A DNA stretch of 64,000 nt from JACVRW01 sp963811055 (GTDB lineage Bacteria > Actinomycetota > Thermoleophilia > Solirubrobacterales > Thermoleophilaceae), in assembly GCA_963811055.1 (NCBI GenBank), contig CAWEPQ010000003.1:62001-126000 (forward strand), in the 5' to 3' direction. Below the pieces are notes generated by a model. The model saw nothing but the letters and a program-made list of their open reading frames with translations, did not search any database and was not told the origin of the DNA. Numbering within the stretch: position 1 is the stretch's first letter; each line of letters starts with the position of its first letter. Both the position numbers and the translations under genes were made by a program. Below are positions 7,837 to 16,342 of this stretch, piece after piece.

Positions 7837-9516
7837 TTGCTGCGGCGTGTCCTGTTGTCCTCCCTGGTGGCTCTGGCGCTCGCACCCGCGGCGCGGGCGG
7901 CTGACCCGATCATGCCGCTGACGCAGGTCCGGCCGGGCATGCAGTGCGTGGGCCTGTCCGTGGTCCGGGGCACCGCGATCTCGCAGTTCAACGTCGAGGT
8001 GATCGACGTGATCGGAGCGCAGGCGGGGCTCTCGGGACCGCGGATCCTGGTGCGCGCCTCCGGGCCCGCCGTCGACGCCACCGGGATCGGCCCCGGCTTC
8101 TCCGGCTCGCCGATCCTGTGCCCCGGGGCCGGCGGGGTGCCTGCGAACGCCGGCGCGATCTCGGAGAGCATCGGCGAGTACGGCAACCACGTCGTGCTCG
8201 TGACCCCGATCGAGGAGATGCTCCGCGACACGCCCGCCACGCCGTCGGCGGCCTCGGCGCGCTCGGGCAGCGCTCTCGCGCGATCCGCGCAGCCGCTCGG
8301 CATCCTGACCGTCTCCGGCCTCTCGCCTCGCACCCGCGACCTGCTTGCCCGTGCAGCTCACAGGGCGGGCACCGCGGTGCTGGCCGCCCCCGCGGGACCG
8401 CTCGGCGGCTTCCCCCGGCAGGAGCTCGTGCCCGGCGCCTCGGTGGCCGCGACTCTGTCCACCGGCGACATCGCACTCGGCGCGGTGGGCACGGTCACCT
8501 ATCGCGACGGCGCCCGCATCTGGGCGTTCGGCCACGCCTTCGAGGGCCTCGGCCGGCGGTCGCTCTTCCTCGAGGACGCCTACGTGTTCGGCGTGGTCTC
8601 CAACCCGTTCACGCTCCCGGACTTCGGCGCCGGCACCTACAAGCTCACCTCCGCCGGCGGCCACGTGCAGGGCACCGTCAGCTCCGACGCCGTGGCGTCG
8701 ATCGCCGGCACCGTCGGCGATCCACCGGCCGGGATTCCGCTGCGGGTGATCGCGCGCGAGAGCGGCGGCGCCGGCGGCGCGGTCAGGCTGGCTTCGGAAC
8801 TGGCCGACGAGCGCACGCTCGGCTTCGGCGCCGGTCTGTCGTTCGCGGCCCCCCTGGGCGCGTCACAGGCGCTCGAGCAGCTGCTGCGCAACTTCGGTCC
8901 GGCCACCGTCTCGATGTGCTTCCGCCTCAAGCTCGCCGGACGCCGCAAGGCGCTCGGCTACTGCAACTCCTACTTCGACGCGTTCACCCCGCTCGACGAT
9001 CTGATCGCCGCCACGTCGCTGGTGGACGCCTTCGACCTGCCGCCTCCCGCGATAGAGCGCGCGTCGGTGAGCATCCGGGCACGCCGCGGCGTCAGGTCGG
9101 ACGTGCTGATCTCCGCACGGGCGCCGCACCGCGTTGTGGGCGGGCAGCGCATACGCGCGCGGGTCACCGTGCAGCGCCGGAGCGGCGGCCGCCGCACGCT
9201 CAGCGTTCCGGTTCGCATCCCGCGCGATCTGCGGCCGGGCCCGCGAACGCTGCTCCTGTCAGGAACCAGCGGGGGGGCCGGGTCGGCCGAGGAGAGCTTC
9301 CTGCTCGCGTTCTCCGAGGTGTTCGACGAGTTCGGGGCCGGCTCAGAGCCGCGCACGACCGGCGAGCTTGCCCGGCGTATCGCGGCGGTGCACCAGGACC
9401 AGGGAATCTCCGCGCGCCTGCGGCGCGGCGACGACCACCTCGTTCACCGGTCCGACTCGGTGAGCTTCGAAGGCCGCGTGCGGGTCAGGCTCGTGGTTCG
9501 CCGGGCGCGCCGCTGA
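7837..9516 (+). CDS. secreted SpoIVB (peptidase S55)-type serine protease domain protein
   Basis: About 559 residues, beginning with a clear signal peptide (MLRRVLLSSLVALALAPAARA). The S55 pattern follows: RPGMQCVGLSVVRG and FNVEVIDVIG, the nucleophile motif GFSGSPIL near residue 88, and further on GAVGTVTYRDGARIWAFGHAFEG with the candidate catalytic histidine. This order matches non-sporulation S55 proteins. The C-terminal half is beta-rich and Arg-rich. I prefer the TTG at 7837, which has TAGGCT 8 nt upstream; GTG 7810 is the alternative. The 3' end overlaps the convergent pilT gene by 32 bp. No sporulation genes are nearby, so the target is unknown. Confidence 0.72.
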   Translation: MLRRVLLSSLVALALAPAARAADPIMPLTQVRPGMQCVGLSVVRGTAISQFNVEVIDVIGAQAGLSGPRILVRASGPAVDATGIGPGFSGSPILCPGAGGVPANAGAISESIGEYGNHVVLVTPIEEMLRDTPATPSAASARSGSALARSAQPLGILTVSGLSPRTRDLLARAAHRAGTAVLAAPAGPLGGFPRQELVPGASVAATLSTGDIALGAVGTVTYRDGARIWAFGHAFEGLGRRSLFLEDAYVFGVVSNPFTLPDFGAGTYKLTSAGGHVQGTVSSDAVASIAGTVGDPPAGIPLRVIARESGGAGGAVRLASELADERTLGFGAGLSFAAPLGASQALEQLLRNFGPATVSMCFRLKLAGRRKALGYCNSYFDAFTPLDDLIAATSLVDAFDLPPPAIERASVSIRARRGVRSDVLISARAPHRVVGGQRIRARVTVQRRSGGRRTLSVPVRIPRDLRPGPRTLLLSGTSGGAGSAEESFLLAFSEVFDEFGAGSEPRTTGELARRIAAVHQDQGISARLRRGDDHLVHRSDSVSFEGRVRVRLVVRRARR

Positions 9517-10645
9517 CGGCGGGCTCCCCGCCGTTGCGCTCTTCTAGAGCAGCCTCCACGGACGTGTGGCGCTTGCCCTCCGAGGCCACGAGCAGCCTGA
9601 AGTCGTGCGGATGGGTGGCCGCCTTGAGGGCGTCCTCCATCGACACGCGACCGGCCTGGTAGTGGCCAAGCAATGCTTGGTCGAAGCTCTGCATGCCGTA
9701 GTAGCCGCCCTCGTTGATGACCTCGGGCAGCCTTCCGGTCTCCTCCGGGTTGAGGATCATGTCCCGCACGCGTCCCGTCATACGCAGGATCTCGCACGTG
9801 GGCACGCGCCCCATGCCGTCCGGAGTCGGCACCAGCCGCTGCGACACCACGCCCTTGAGCGTGCCCGCGAGCATCGACCGGGCCTGGCGCTGCTCGGCCT
9901 GGTCGAAGAAGTCGATGATGCGGTTGACGGACTCCGAGGCATCCACCGTGTGGATCGTCGAGAGCACCAGGTGGCCGGTCTCCGCGGCCGACAGCGCGGT
10001 GCGCACCGTCTCCTCGTCTCTCATCTCGCCGATGAGGATCACGTCCGGGTCCTGACGAAGCACGCGCCGCAGGGCGCGCGCGAACGAGACGGTGTCCTCG
10101 CCCACCTCGCGCTGGTTGATGATCGCCATCTTGTCGCGGTGGAGGAACTCGGCCGGGTCCTCGATCGTGACGATGTGCTTGGCGTAGTTCGAGTTGATGT
10201 GATCGATCATCGCCGCGAGCGTCGTGGACTTACCGGAACCGGTGGTGCCGGTCACGAGGATCAGGCCGCGCTCCTCGTCGGCGAGCGTGTTGATCACCTC
10301 GGGCAGCAGCAGCTCGGCCACCGACTTGATCTGGAAGGGGATGGCGCGCGCCACGAGCGACACCGATCCGCGCTGCACGAAGGCGTTCACGCGGAAACGG
10401 GCGACGCCCGGGATCGAATAGGAGAAGTCGACCTCGCGCTCCTGGCGGAACGACTCGAGCTTGCGCTCGTCGGTGAGCATGTGGAAGAGCACCTGCTCGG
10501 TCTGCTCCGGGCGGATCCGCTCCGTGTGGGGAATCGGCAGGAGCAGGCCATGCCGGCGGATGACCGGAGGCGACGGAACCTTGAGGTGGAGGTCCGAGCC
10601 CTCGGTCTCAATGACGTGCATGAGGGCCTGATCGATGTCGAACAT
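9485..10645 (-). CDS. pilT: PilT-type retraction ATPase
   Basis: A 386-residue secretion/twitching ATPase. Walker A is GTTGSGKST at about residue 130, the Asp box is IEDPAEF, Walker B lies in PDVILIGEMRDEET and the His box is GHLVLSTIHT. The start MFDIDQALMHVIETEGSDLHLKV is typical of PilT. In type IV pili it powers retraction. No other pilus genes occur in the window, so it is either a stand-alone copy or belongs to a dispersed pilus system. The last 32 bp overlap the convergent S55 gene. The C-terminal 30 residues are low-complexity. Confidence 0.92.
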   Translation of the reverse strand: MFDIDQALMHVIETEGSDLHLKVPSPPVIRRHGLLLPIPHTERIRPEQTEQVLFHMLTDERKLESFRQEREVDFSYSIPGVARFRVNAFVQRGSVSLVARAIPFQIKSVAELLLPEVINTLADEERGLILVTGTTGSGKSTTLAAMIDHINSNYAKHIVTIEDPAEFLHRDKMAIINQREVGEDTVSFARALRRVLRQDPDVILIGEMRDEETVRTALSAAETGHLVLSTIHTVDASESVNRIIDFFDQAEQRQARSMLAGTLKGVVSQRLVPTPDGMGRVPTCEILRMTGRVRDMILNPEETGRLPEVINEGGYYGMQSFDQALLGHYQAGRVSMEDALKAATHPHDFRLLVASEGKRHTSVEAALEERNGGEPAVSGAPGEPRA

Positions 10646-10728
10646 GCCTAACTGATCGACATCAGTGGGCTCTTACTGAAGCCCCGAATGCATGTCTGGA
10701 CCCTTGCGGGCCGGGCGCCGCCTAGCGG

Positions 10729-11826
10729 CTAAGCAACATCGCGAAGCTTCTGCGCCTCTGCGAGCGACTGAAGCTTCTTGAGCGACTGGTTCTCGATCTG
10801 GCGGATGCGCTCGCGTGTGACGTTGAAGGTGCGGCCCACCTCGTCCAGCGTGCGCGGGTGCTCCCCGCCGAGGCCGTAGCGCAGCTCGAGCACCCGGCGC
10901 TCCCGGTAGGAGAGGTTCTCGAGCGCCTCGCGCAGCGCCTCCTTGGTGAGGATCTCGGCGGCGCGCTCGTAGGGCGACTCGGCGCGCTCGTCAGCGATGA
11001 ACTGGCCGAACTCCGACTCCTCCTCGTCACCGACCGGCTTCTCGAGCGACACGGGAGCCTGGGCGGAGCGCTTGATCGACTCCACCTCCTCGGGCTCGAT
11101 GCCGGTGTGCTCGGCGATCTCGTCCGGTGTGGGCTCGCGGCCCAGCTCGGTGACCAGCTTGCGCTCGGCGCGGCCGATCTTGTTGAGCTTCTCGACAACG
11201 TGGACGGGGATGCGGATCGTGCGCGCCTTGTCGGCGAGCGCGCGGGCGATCGCCTGGCGGATCCACCAGGTGGCGTAGGTCGAGAACTTGAAGCCCTTGC
11301 GGTAGTCGAACTTCTCGGCCGCGCGGACCAGGCCCAGCGTTCCTTCCTGGATCAGATCGAGGAAGGGAAGGCCCTGATTGCGGTAGTTCTTCGCGATCGA
11401 GACGACCAGGCGCAGGTTCGACTCGACCATCTTCTGCTTGGCGTCGAGGTCGCCGCGCTCGATGCGCTTGGCGAGATCGACCTCCTCCTGAGCCGTGAGC
11501 AGCCGGACCTTGCCGATGTCCTTCAGGAACAGCTGAAGGGAGTCGGTGGTCATGTCCGGCTTCAGGTCGATCGCGGACTTGGGCTTCCGCCGGCTGCGGC
11601 GGTCGACCGCGCGCTCGACCTCGGGCGCGGCATGCGTCGGATCGTCCTCGACGAGCTCGATCTCCGATTTCTCGAAGTATCCGTGCAGCTCCTCGATATC
11701 GCCCTCGTCGAGCTCCACCTCGGAGAGCGCCGTGGCGACCTCCGTGAAGGTCAGCGTTCCAGTCTGCTGACCCTTCGCGACGAGGAGCTTGACCTCTTCA
11801 AGCTCTTGCAGTTCAGCTACAGACAT
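10729..11826 (-). CDS. rpoD: RNA polymerase sigma-70 factor RpoD
   Basis: A 365-residue primary-type sigma factor. Region 1.1 occupies the first 65 residues; region 1.2 has DSLQLFLKDIGKVRLL; region 2 has NLRLVVSIAKNYRNQGLPFLDLIQEG and the -10 reading helix FSTYATWWIRQAI; region 4 ends TFNVTRERIRQIENQSLKKL. The presence of region 1.1 and the complete 2.4 and 4.2 motifs favours the housekeeping factor rather than an alternative one. ATG 11826 has AAGGAAAG just upstream. A consensus promoter lies 65-92 nt before the start. Confidence 0.95.
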   Translation of the reverse strand: MSVAELQELEEVKLLVAKGQQTGTLTFTEVATALSEVELDEGDIEELHGYFEKSEIELVEDDPTHAAPEVERAVDRRSRRKPKSAIDLKPDMTTDSLQLFLKDIGKVRLLTAQEEVDLAKRIERGDLDAKQKMVESNLRLVVSIAKNYRNQGLPFLDLIQEGTLGLVRAAEKFDYRKGFKFSTYATWWIRQAIARALADKARTIRIPVHVVEKLNKIGRAERKLVTELGREPTPDEIAEHTGIEPEEVESIKRSAQAPVSLEKPVGDEEESEFGQFIADERAESPYERAAEILTKEALREALENLSYRERRVLELRYGLGGEHPRTLDEVGRTFNVTRERIRQIENQSLKKLQSLAEAQKLRDVA

Positions 11827-11890
11827 TTCTTTCCTTGCGACACGCAGGACCCAGCGCTAGGGCGCCGGGCCCATCTAAACAGGCCTGATG

Positions 11891-11918
11891 AGCATAGAGC
11901 TAGGGATATTGAAGTCAA
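11891..11918 (-). promoter_or_regulatory. sigma-70 promoter of rpoD
   Basis: On the minus strand TTGACT (11913-11918) and TATGCT (11891-11896) are separated by 16 nt, giving a textbook -35/-10 pair and a 5' leader of nearly 60 nt before ATG 11826. It is the clearest two-element promoter in the window. The surrounding 11827-12081 has no gene; a GCGGAA-A-TTCCGC palindrome sits at 11929-11941. Confidence 0.65.
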
Positions 11919-12067
11919 GCGTTGGAAAGCGGAAATTCCGCTGACTAGCCAGCCAGCCAAGTGGGTTCTACCCCGAACCCCCCAAGGGGATAACATACCC
12001 CGTCACGTTGCATCCTGCGCCGGTCTCGGCGCGGACCGGGGGCTCGGACCGTTGCTCACAGTCACTC

Positions 12068-12073
12068 TAGACT
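12068..12073 (+). promoter_or_regulatory. -10 element of the Ala/Pro-rich protein gene
   Basis: TAGACT, 8 nt upstream of ATG 12082, leaderless geometry. Confidence 0.5.
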
Positions 12074-12081
12074 GCGCGCCG

Positions 12082-12501
12082 ATGAGCGACGACAAGGGAG
12101 TGCTCGGAAACCTGCCCCGGTCAAGGCCCGGGCGACGCAGCGACAAGCGTGCCGGGGACACACCCGATGCCGCACCGGCGGCCGCAGGCCGGCCGGCGGA
12201 CGCGGCCGAGAAGGCCGCCACGCGCTCGGAGGCGTCCGAGACGCCCGCGCCGAAGCCGCCCGCCTCGAAGCCGCGTCGTGCGGCTGCCGCAAAGCCGCGG
12301 CCGGCCAAGCGCCCCCGGCCGGCCCCGGCTGCCGCGCCGAAGGACAAGCCGGTGCCCGACCCCGCGGCTCCCGCCCCCGAGGCCTCGGGAGGCGACCCCG
12401 TGACCGATGCCGCCCGCGCGGCCGCGAAGGCCGTGGGCACCGGAGTCAAGATCGGCACAGGTCTTGCTCAGGAGATTTTGCGCAGGCTCCCGCGCCCCTG
12501 A
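12082..12501 (+). CDS. Ala/Pro/Lys-rich low-complexity protein
   Basis: A 139-residue protein of unknown function. Residues 15-100 are a disordered Ala-Pro-Arg-Lys stretch with short KPRPAKRP-like repeats that could bind nucleic acid or acidic surfaces. The last 37 residues (from GGDPVTDAARAAAKAVGTG to RRLPRP) look like an amphipathic helix plus tail and are the only ordered-looking part. ATG 12082 was chosen from the upstream TAGACT element; the long frame upstream is antisense to rpoD and is an artefact. High GC low-complexity makes the call less certain. Confidence 0.6.
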   Translation: MSDDKGVLGNLPRSRPGRRSDKRAGDTPDAAPAAAGRPADAAEKAATRSEASETPAPKPPASKPRRAAAAKPRPAKRPRPAPAAAPKDKPVPDPAAPAPEASGGDPVTDAARAAAKAVGTGVKIGTGLAQEILRRLPRP

Positions 12502-12567
12502 GCGCGATGTGCCCAGCAACGGCGTAGCCCCCTACTCCGCTTCGGTGACCGGCACTGCGATCGAGGG

Positions 12568-12573
12568 TATGCT
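12568..12573 (+). promoter_or_regulatory. -10 element of the response regulator gene
   Basis: TATGCT, 6 nt upstream of ATG 12580, leaderless geometry. Confidence 0.5.
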
Positions 12574-12579
12574 CCGCGA

Positions 12580-13209
12580 ATGCCGAGCGGAGCGAAGGAT
12601 CCGCCTCGTTGCTTGATCGTCGATGACCACCCAGTGGTCCGGGCAGGGGTCCGATCGGTGCTCCAGGACGCGTACGAGGGAGCCCAGGTTCTGGACGCCG
12701 CCTCGCTGGACGAGGCGCTCGAGGCCGTCGACGGCGAGAAGCCCGACGTGGTGATCGTCGATCCCTGGAAGGTCGACGCCGACATCAGCAGCGTGGTGGG
12801 CCGCCTGGCCGGTGAGCTGGGCGCGCCGATCGTGGTGTTCACCTCCGACGGCGGCGCCCGGCTGCTTGCGGAGGCGCTCAAGGCCGGCGTCAAGGGCTAT
12901 GTCCGCAAGGACTCCCCCTCCGCGGACCTGATCCGCGCCATCGAGGCCGCACGGGCCGGCGAGTTCTACGTGGACCCGGGCCTGTCGTCCACGATCGTGC
13001 TGGACGAGGCCGACCGCACCCTGAGCTCCCGCCAGCGGGAGATCCTCCAGATGCTCGCCGACGGGATGCAGACCGACGCGGTGGCGGAGCGCCTCGGGCT
13101 CTCCACCGAGACGGTGCGCACCCACACAAAGCGGATCCTGGCGAAGCTGGAGGCCTCCACGCGCACCCAGGCCGTGGCGATCGGCATCCGCCACGGGATG
13201 ATCGACTAG
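12580..13209 (+). CDS. NarL/LuxR-family response regulator
   Basis: A 209-residue two-domain regulator. The receiver domain (residues 10-130) has the acidic pair D15-D16, the phospho-acceptor D61 in VVIVDPW, a Thr in VVFTSDGG and the conserved Lys in YVRKDSP. The C-terminal LuxR-type helix-turn-helix is LSSRQREILQMLADGM followed by LGLSTETVRTHTKRILAKL. No histidine kinase is adjacent, so it is an orphan in this window. It faces the diguanylate cyclase gene convergently across a strong hairpin. Confidence 0.9.
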   Translation: MPSGAKDPPRCLIVDDHPVVRAGVRSVLQDAYEGAQVLDAASLDEALEAVDGEKPDVVIVDPWKVDADISSVVGRLAGELGAPIVVFTSDGGARLLAEALKAGVKGYVRKDSPSADLIRAIEAARAGEFYVDPGLSSTIVLDEADRTLSSRQREILQMLADGMQTDAVAERLGLSTETVRTHTKRILAKLEASTRTQAVAIGIRHGMID

Positions 13210-13327
13210 GCGCGTTCTCCGCCGGCGCCGGGGCGAGGCCGGCGTCTACTACGGCTGGGTAGGAGGCTGTGTCGTCGGCGTCCCGTCACATCCGAGTGGC
13301 CACCCGTGAGTGGGCCGGAGGCGCTGC

Positions 13328-13362
13328 AGTGCATAAGTGTCGTCCTGCGACACCAATGCACT
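13328..13362. terminator. bidirectional terminator hairpin
   Basis: AGTGCAT (13328-13334) pairs with ATGCACT (13356-13362); inside it GTGTCG (13337-13342) pairs with CGACAC (13348-13353) around a 5-nt loop. It lies between the convergent response regulator and diguanylate cyclase genes. No U-tract follows on either strand. The rest of 13210-13387 shows nothing else. Confidence 0.5.
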
Positions 13363-13387
13363 TCAGCTTCGCGAACCGGCGATCTGG

Positions 13388-14371
13388 CTAGGTAGTCGCC
13401 TCTTCGGGTGCGGGCTCGGCCTCGGGCTGGGGCTCGCCCAGTGCCACGCCGTCGCCCGCCGCCTTGGCGCGGTACATCGCCTTGTCGGCCACGTCGATCA
13501 GCGTCTCGGCGTCCGTGCCGTGCTCGGGGCACGACACCGCTCCGATCGACAGGCCCACCGGCGGCTCGTCCGGCGTGGCCACCTCCTCGGCCGCCGCGGC
13601 GTTGAGGCGCTCGCCCAGCTTCAGGGCGTTCGCGGGGTCCTGCTCGGGTGCGAGCACGCAGAACTCGTCGCCGCCGATCCGGCTGGCGATGTCCACCGAG
13701 CGAATCGACCGGCGCACCGACATGGCCACCTGCATCAGCACGCGGTCGCCGGCCTGGTGTCCGTGGGAGTCGTTGATCCGCTTGAGGCCGTCCACGTCCA
13801 TCAGCAGCAGGCCGAACGGATGGCCGTAGCGCTTGTGGAGGTCGAGCAGGTGCGCGATCTCGCGCTGGAGGTGGCGGAGGTTGCCGAGCCCGGTTAGCGC
13901 GTCGGTGTAGGCCTGCGACTCGAGCTCCCGGGAGCGGCTGCGCACCAGCTCCTCTGTGACGGCCGCCTGGATGGCGCCCGTGGCGTCCACAAGGTGCTCC
14001 ACAGCGTCGGCGAACAGCTCCGGGTCGCTCTCCGCCAGCTCCTCCCGCAGGGCCTTGACGAGCACGGCCTGCAGCGACGCCACGTCCCGGGCCACCTCGG
14101 ACACGGAGGCGTCGCGACCGCCCCTGAAGCCGGCCAGGGACGCCGCCCGCTCGATCTGCTCGTCGCCGAGCTTGTACGGGTCGGTGCCGTTGCTGGCCAC
14201 CGAGCGCAGGATGTCGCTGATCAGCTCCGGCAGCTCGCGGGCTATCCGATCCGTCGGAAGATCGCGGATCTCATCTAGTGAGGCTCGCTCGATCAGCCGC
14301 ACCAGAAAGGCCTTTGCGAGCTCCTCCCTGGAACGGTCAACCCGTGCGAGGGGACCTCGAATGGGTGTCAT
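13388..14371 (-). CDS. diguanylate cyclase (GGDEF domain)
   Basis: A 327-residue soluble GGDEF protein. The active-site motif is RIGGDEFCVLAP; the inhibitory I-site RSVD sits five residues before it, so product feedback is likely intact. DALTGLGNLRHLQREI and LLLMDVDGLKRINDSHGHQAGD are the other cyclase signatures. The N-terminal 150 residues are helical (EELAKAFLVRLIERASLDEI), a regulatory domain I cannot name. It makes cyclic di-GMP from GTP. ATG 14371 was chosen because the frame upstream is Arg-rich and antisense to moeA. An Ala/Glu/Pro tail ends the protein. Confidence 0.88.
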   Translation of the reverse strand: MTPIRGPLARVDRSREELAKAFLVRLIERASLDEIRDLPTDRIARELPELISDILRSVASNGTDPYKLGDEQIERAASLAGFRGGRDASVSEVARDVASLQAVLVKALREELAESDPELFADAVEHLVDATGAIQAAVTEELVRSRSRELESQAYTDALTGLGNLRHLQREIAHLLDLHKRYGHPFGLLLMDVDGLKRINDSHGHQAGDRVLMQVAMSVRRSIRSVDIASRIGGDEFCVLAPEQDPANALKLGERLNAAAAEEVATPDEPPVGLSIGAVSCPEHGTDAETLIDVADKAMYRAKAAGDGVALGEPQPEAEPAPEEATT

Positions 14372-14505
14372 GCGACGGCGATCAGTTCGTTTACCGAACG
14401 TCCTTGGCGGCAATACGATCCTACCCCCGAAAACGGCGGAGCCTGGCCGGAATTTGCACAAGACCGCACCTCGGGCGAACGCGCGTCCCTGGAAGGATTG
14501 GCGGC

Positions 14506-15686
14506 ATGAGCAGGCTGATTGGCATCGAAGAGGCGCGGGGGCGGGTGCTCGCGGAGGTGAGACCGCTCGGCTCGGAGGCCGTGGATCTCGATCGCGCGCT
14601 CGGCCGCGTGCTCGCCGAGGAGCTGGCCGCGCCCGGGGACGTCCCGCCCTTCGACAGCTCGGCGATGGACGGATTCGCGCTGGTGGCCGGCCCCGCGGGC
14701 GAGCTGCCGGTGGTGGGCGAATCGCGTGCCGGGCACCCCCATCCCGACGTGGTGGAGAAGGGTGCCGCGGTGCGCATCTCCACCGGCGCGGTGGTGCCCG
14801 AGGGCGCCGACGTGGTGGTGCCGGTGGAGCGCACCGAGGAGGACGGCGAGCGCGTGCGGGTGCCGGCGCTCGAGCCGGGCGGGAACATCCGCCGCGCGGG
14901 CGAGGACCTGCGCGCCGGCGACGTGGTGCTGCGGGCCGGCGCGACGCTCGGCCCGGCGGAGCTGGGGGTGGCGGCCTCGATCGGCCGGGCGGAGCTGCGC
15001 TGCGCCGTCCGCCCGCGCGTGGCCCTGGTCGTGACCGGCGACGAGCTCGTGAGCCCGGGCGAGCCGCTGGCTCCCGGCCGCATCTACAGCTCCAACGCGT
15101 TCGCCCTCGCCGCACAGATCGAGCGGGCCGGCGCCGAGCTCGTGTCACGCTCGACCGCACCGGACACGGCGGAGGGAACGCGCACCGCGCTCGACTCGGC
15201 GCTGGCCGGCGCGGACGTGGTCTGCGTGTCGGGCGGGGTGTCCGTGGGACAGCACGACCACGTGCGCGGCGCGATGAGCGAGCTGGGCGTGGACGAGCGC
15301 TTCTGGGGCGTGGCCCTGCGGCCCGGGAAGCCCACCTGGTTCGGCGTGCGCGACGGAACGCTCGCGTTCGGGCTGCCTGGCAACCCCGTGTCGGCCATGG
15401 TGACCTTCCAGCTGTTCGTGCGGCCCGCGCTGGCCGCGCTTCAGGGGGCGGACCCGGCGGCCCGCAGGATCACGGCCGAGCTGGGCGAGGCGGTGCCGCG
15501 CAACCCGCGTCGCGAGGAGGCCCTGCGCGTTCGGCTCAGCGGGGACGGCGTGCTCAGGGCCACGCCCACCGGCCCCCAGGGCTCGCACCAGCTCACCTCG
15601 ATGCTCGGCGCCGACGGCCTTGCGCTGTGCCCGCCGGGGACGGGGAGCTTGCCGCCGGGGAGCCGGTTGAGGTGGAGCTCCTGTGA
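14506..15686 (+). CDS. moeA: molybdopterin molybdenumtransferase MoeA (frameshifted near the end)
   Basis: About 393 residues. MoeA inserts molybdate into adenylylated molybdopterin. The N-terminal motif PPFDSSAMDGFAL, the ISTGAVVPEGADVVVPVE loop, and the MPT-binding region VCVSGGVSVGQHDHV and GLPGNPVSAMVTF are all present. The open frame loses the family C-terminus after CPPGTG; adding one G to the run at 15642-15645 restores GELAAGEPVEVELL and a stop at 15684-15686. That stop overlaps the next GTG by the usual GTGA, which supports a base-level error rather than a real readthrough. ATG 14506 follows GGAAGG at a suitable distance. Confidence 0.9.
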
Positions 15687-16342
15687 GGAAGCGCGATCCG
15701 CGGCGCCTGCTCGAGCGACACCGGCGTGCGCAGGCTCGGGTGCAGATCGTGCACGTGCCCCGCTCGGACTACGCCGCCGACGGCAGCATCGGAAGCAGGC
15801 AGGAGGCGGAGGTGAGCCTGCCGCGCTCCGAGCTCGACCGGATCTGGTCGGCCGAGTACCTGGAGCGGCTGGCCGCGACGTACTGGCGCTTCCTCACGCG
15901 CTTCTCGCTCGGGCTGCTCCGCATCCACTACACGGACGACGCGCGCGAGGTGGTGTTCCTGACCAAGCCGTTCGTGCTGCTGCGCTTCCACAAGCCGGAG
16001 TACGAGATCGGTGCGAACGGCGGAACGGTCGCGTGGCCGATCGAGAAGGGCCTGCTGGTGGCTCCCTCGGGGCGTACGAAGGGTTACCTGCGGCTTTCGG
16101 TTCGCCGCCCGCCCGACGACGACGGCACGAGTGAGAACGCCACAATCACGATCTCGTCCGAGGTCATGAACTTCTATCCGATGATCGCCGGCTGGGGCTG
16201 GTTCTCCAGGGTCGGCCGGCTGATCTACAACGAGACGCAGCTGCGCATCCACGTGCTCGTCACGCACGCCTTCCTGCGCTCGCTGGCGAACCTCGACCTG
16301 GTGGAGTCGACGGTAGGGGCGCTCGCTGAGCGAGGCGCCTAG
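15683..16342 (+). CDS. conserved hypothetical protein downstream of moeA
   Basis: A 219-residue protein I do not recognise. It is basic at the N-terminus and contains WSAEYLERLAATYWRFLTRF, a TKPFVLLRFHKPEY segment and a glycine/tryptophan-rich MIAGWGWFSR near residue 170. No clear membrane segment or signal peptide is present. The GTG at 15683 overlaps the repaired moeA stop (GTGA), so the two are probably translated together, yet a molybdenum link is only inference. The 3' end overlaps glpX, transcribed from the opposite strand, by 4 bp. Confidence 0.7.
   Translation: MRKRDPRRLLERHRRAQARVQIVHVPRSDYAADGSIGSRQEAEVSLPRSELDRIWSAEYLERLAATYWRFLTRFSLGLLRIHYTDDAREVVFLTKPFVLLRFHKPEYEIGANGGTVAWPIEKGLLVAPSGRTKGYLRLSVRRPPDDDGTSENATITISSEVMNFYPMIAGWGWFSRVGRLIYNETQLRIHVLVTHAFLRSLANLDLVESTVGALAERGA

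Noticed and set aside
10858..12081. Long plus-strand open frame before the Ala/Pro-rich gene
   Set aside because: It lies antisense to rpoD; only the part after ATG 12082 looks real.
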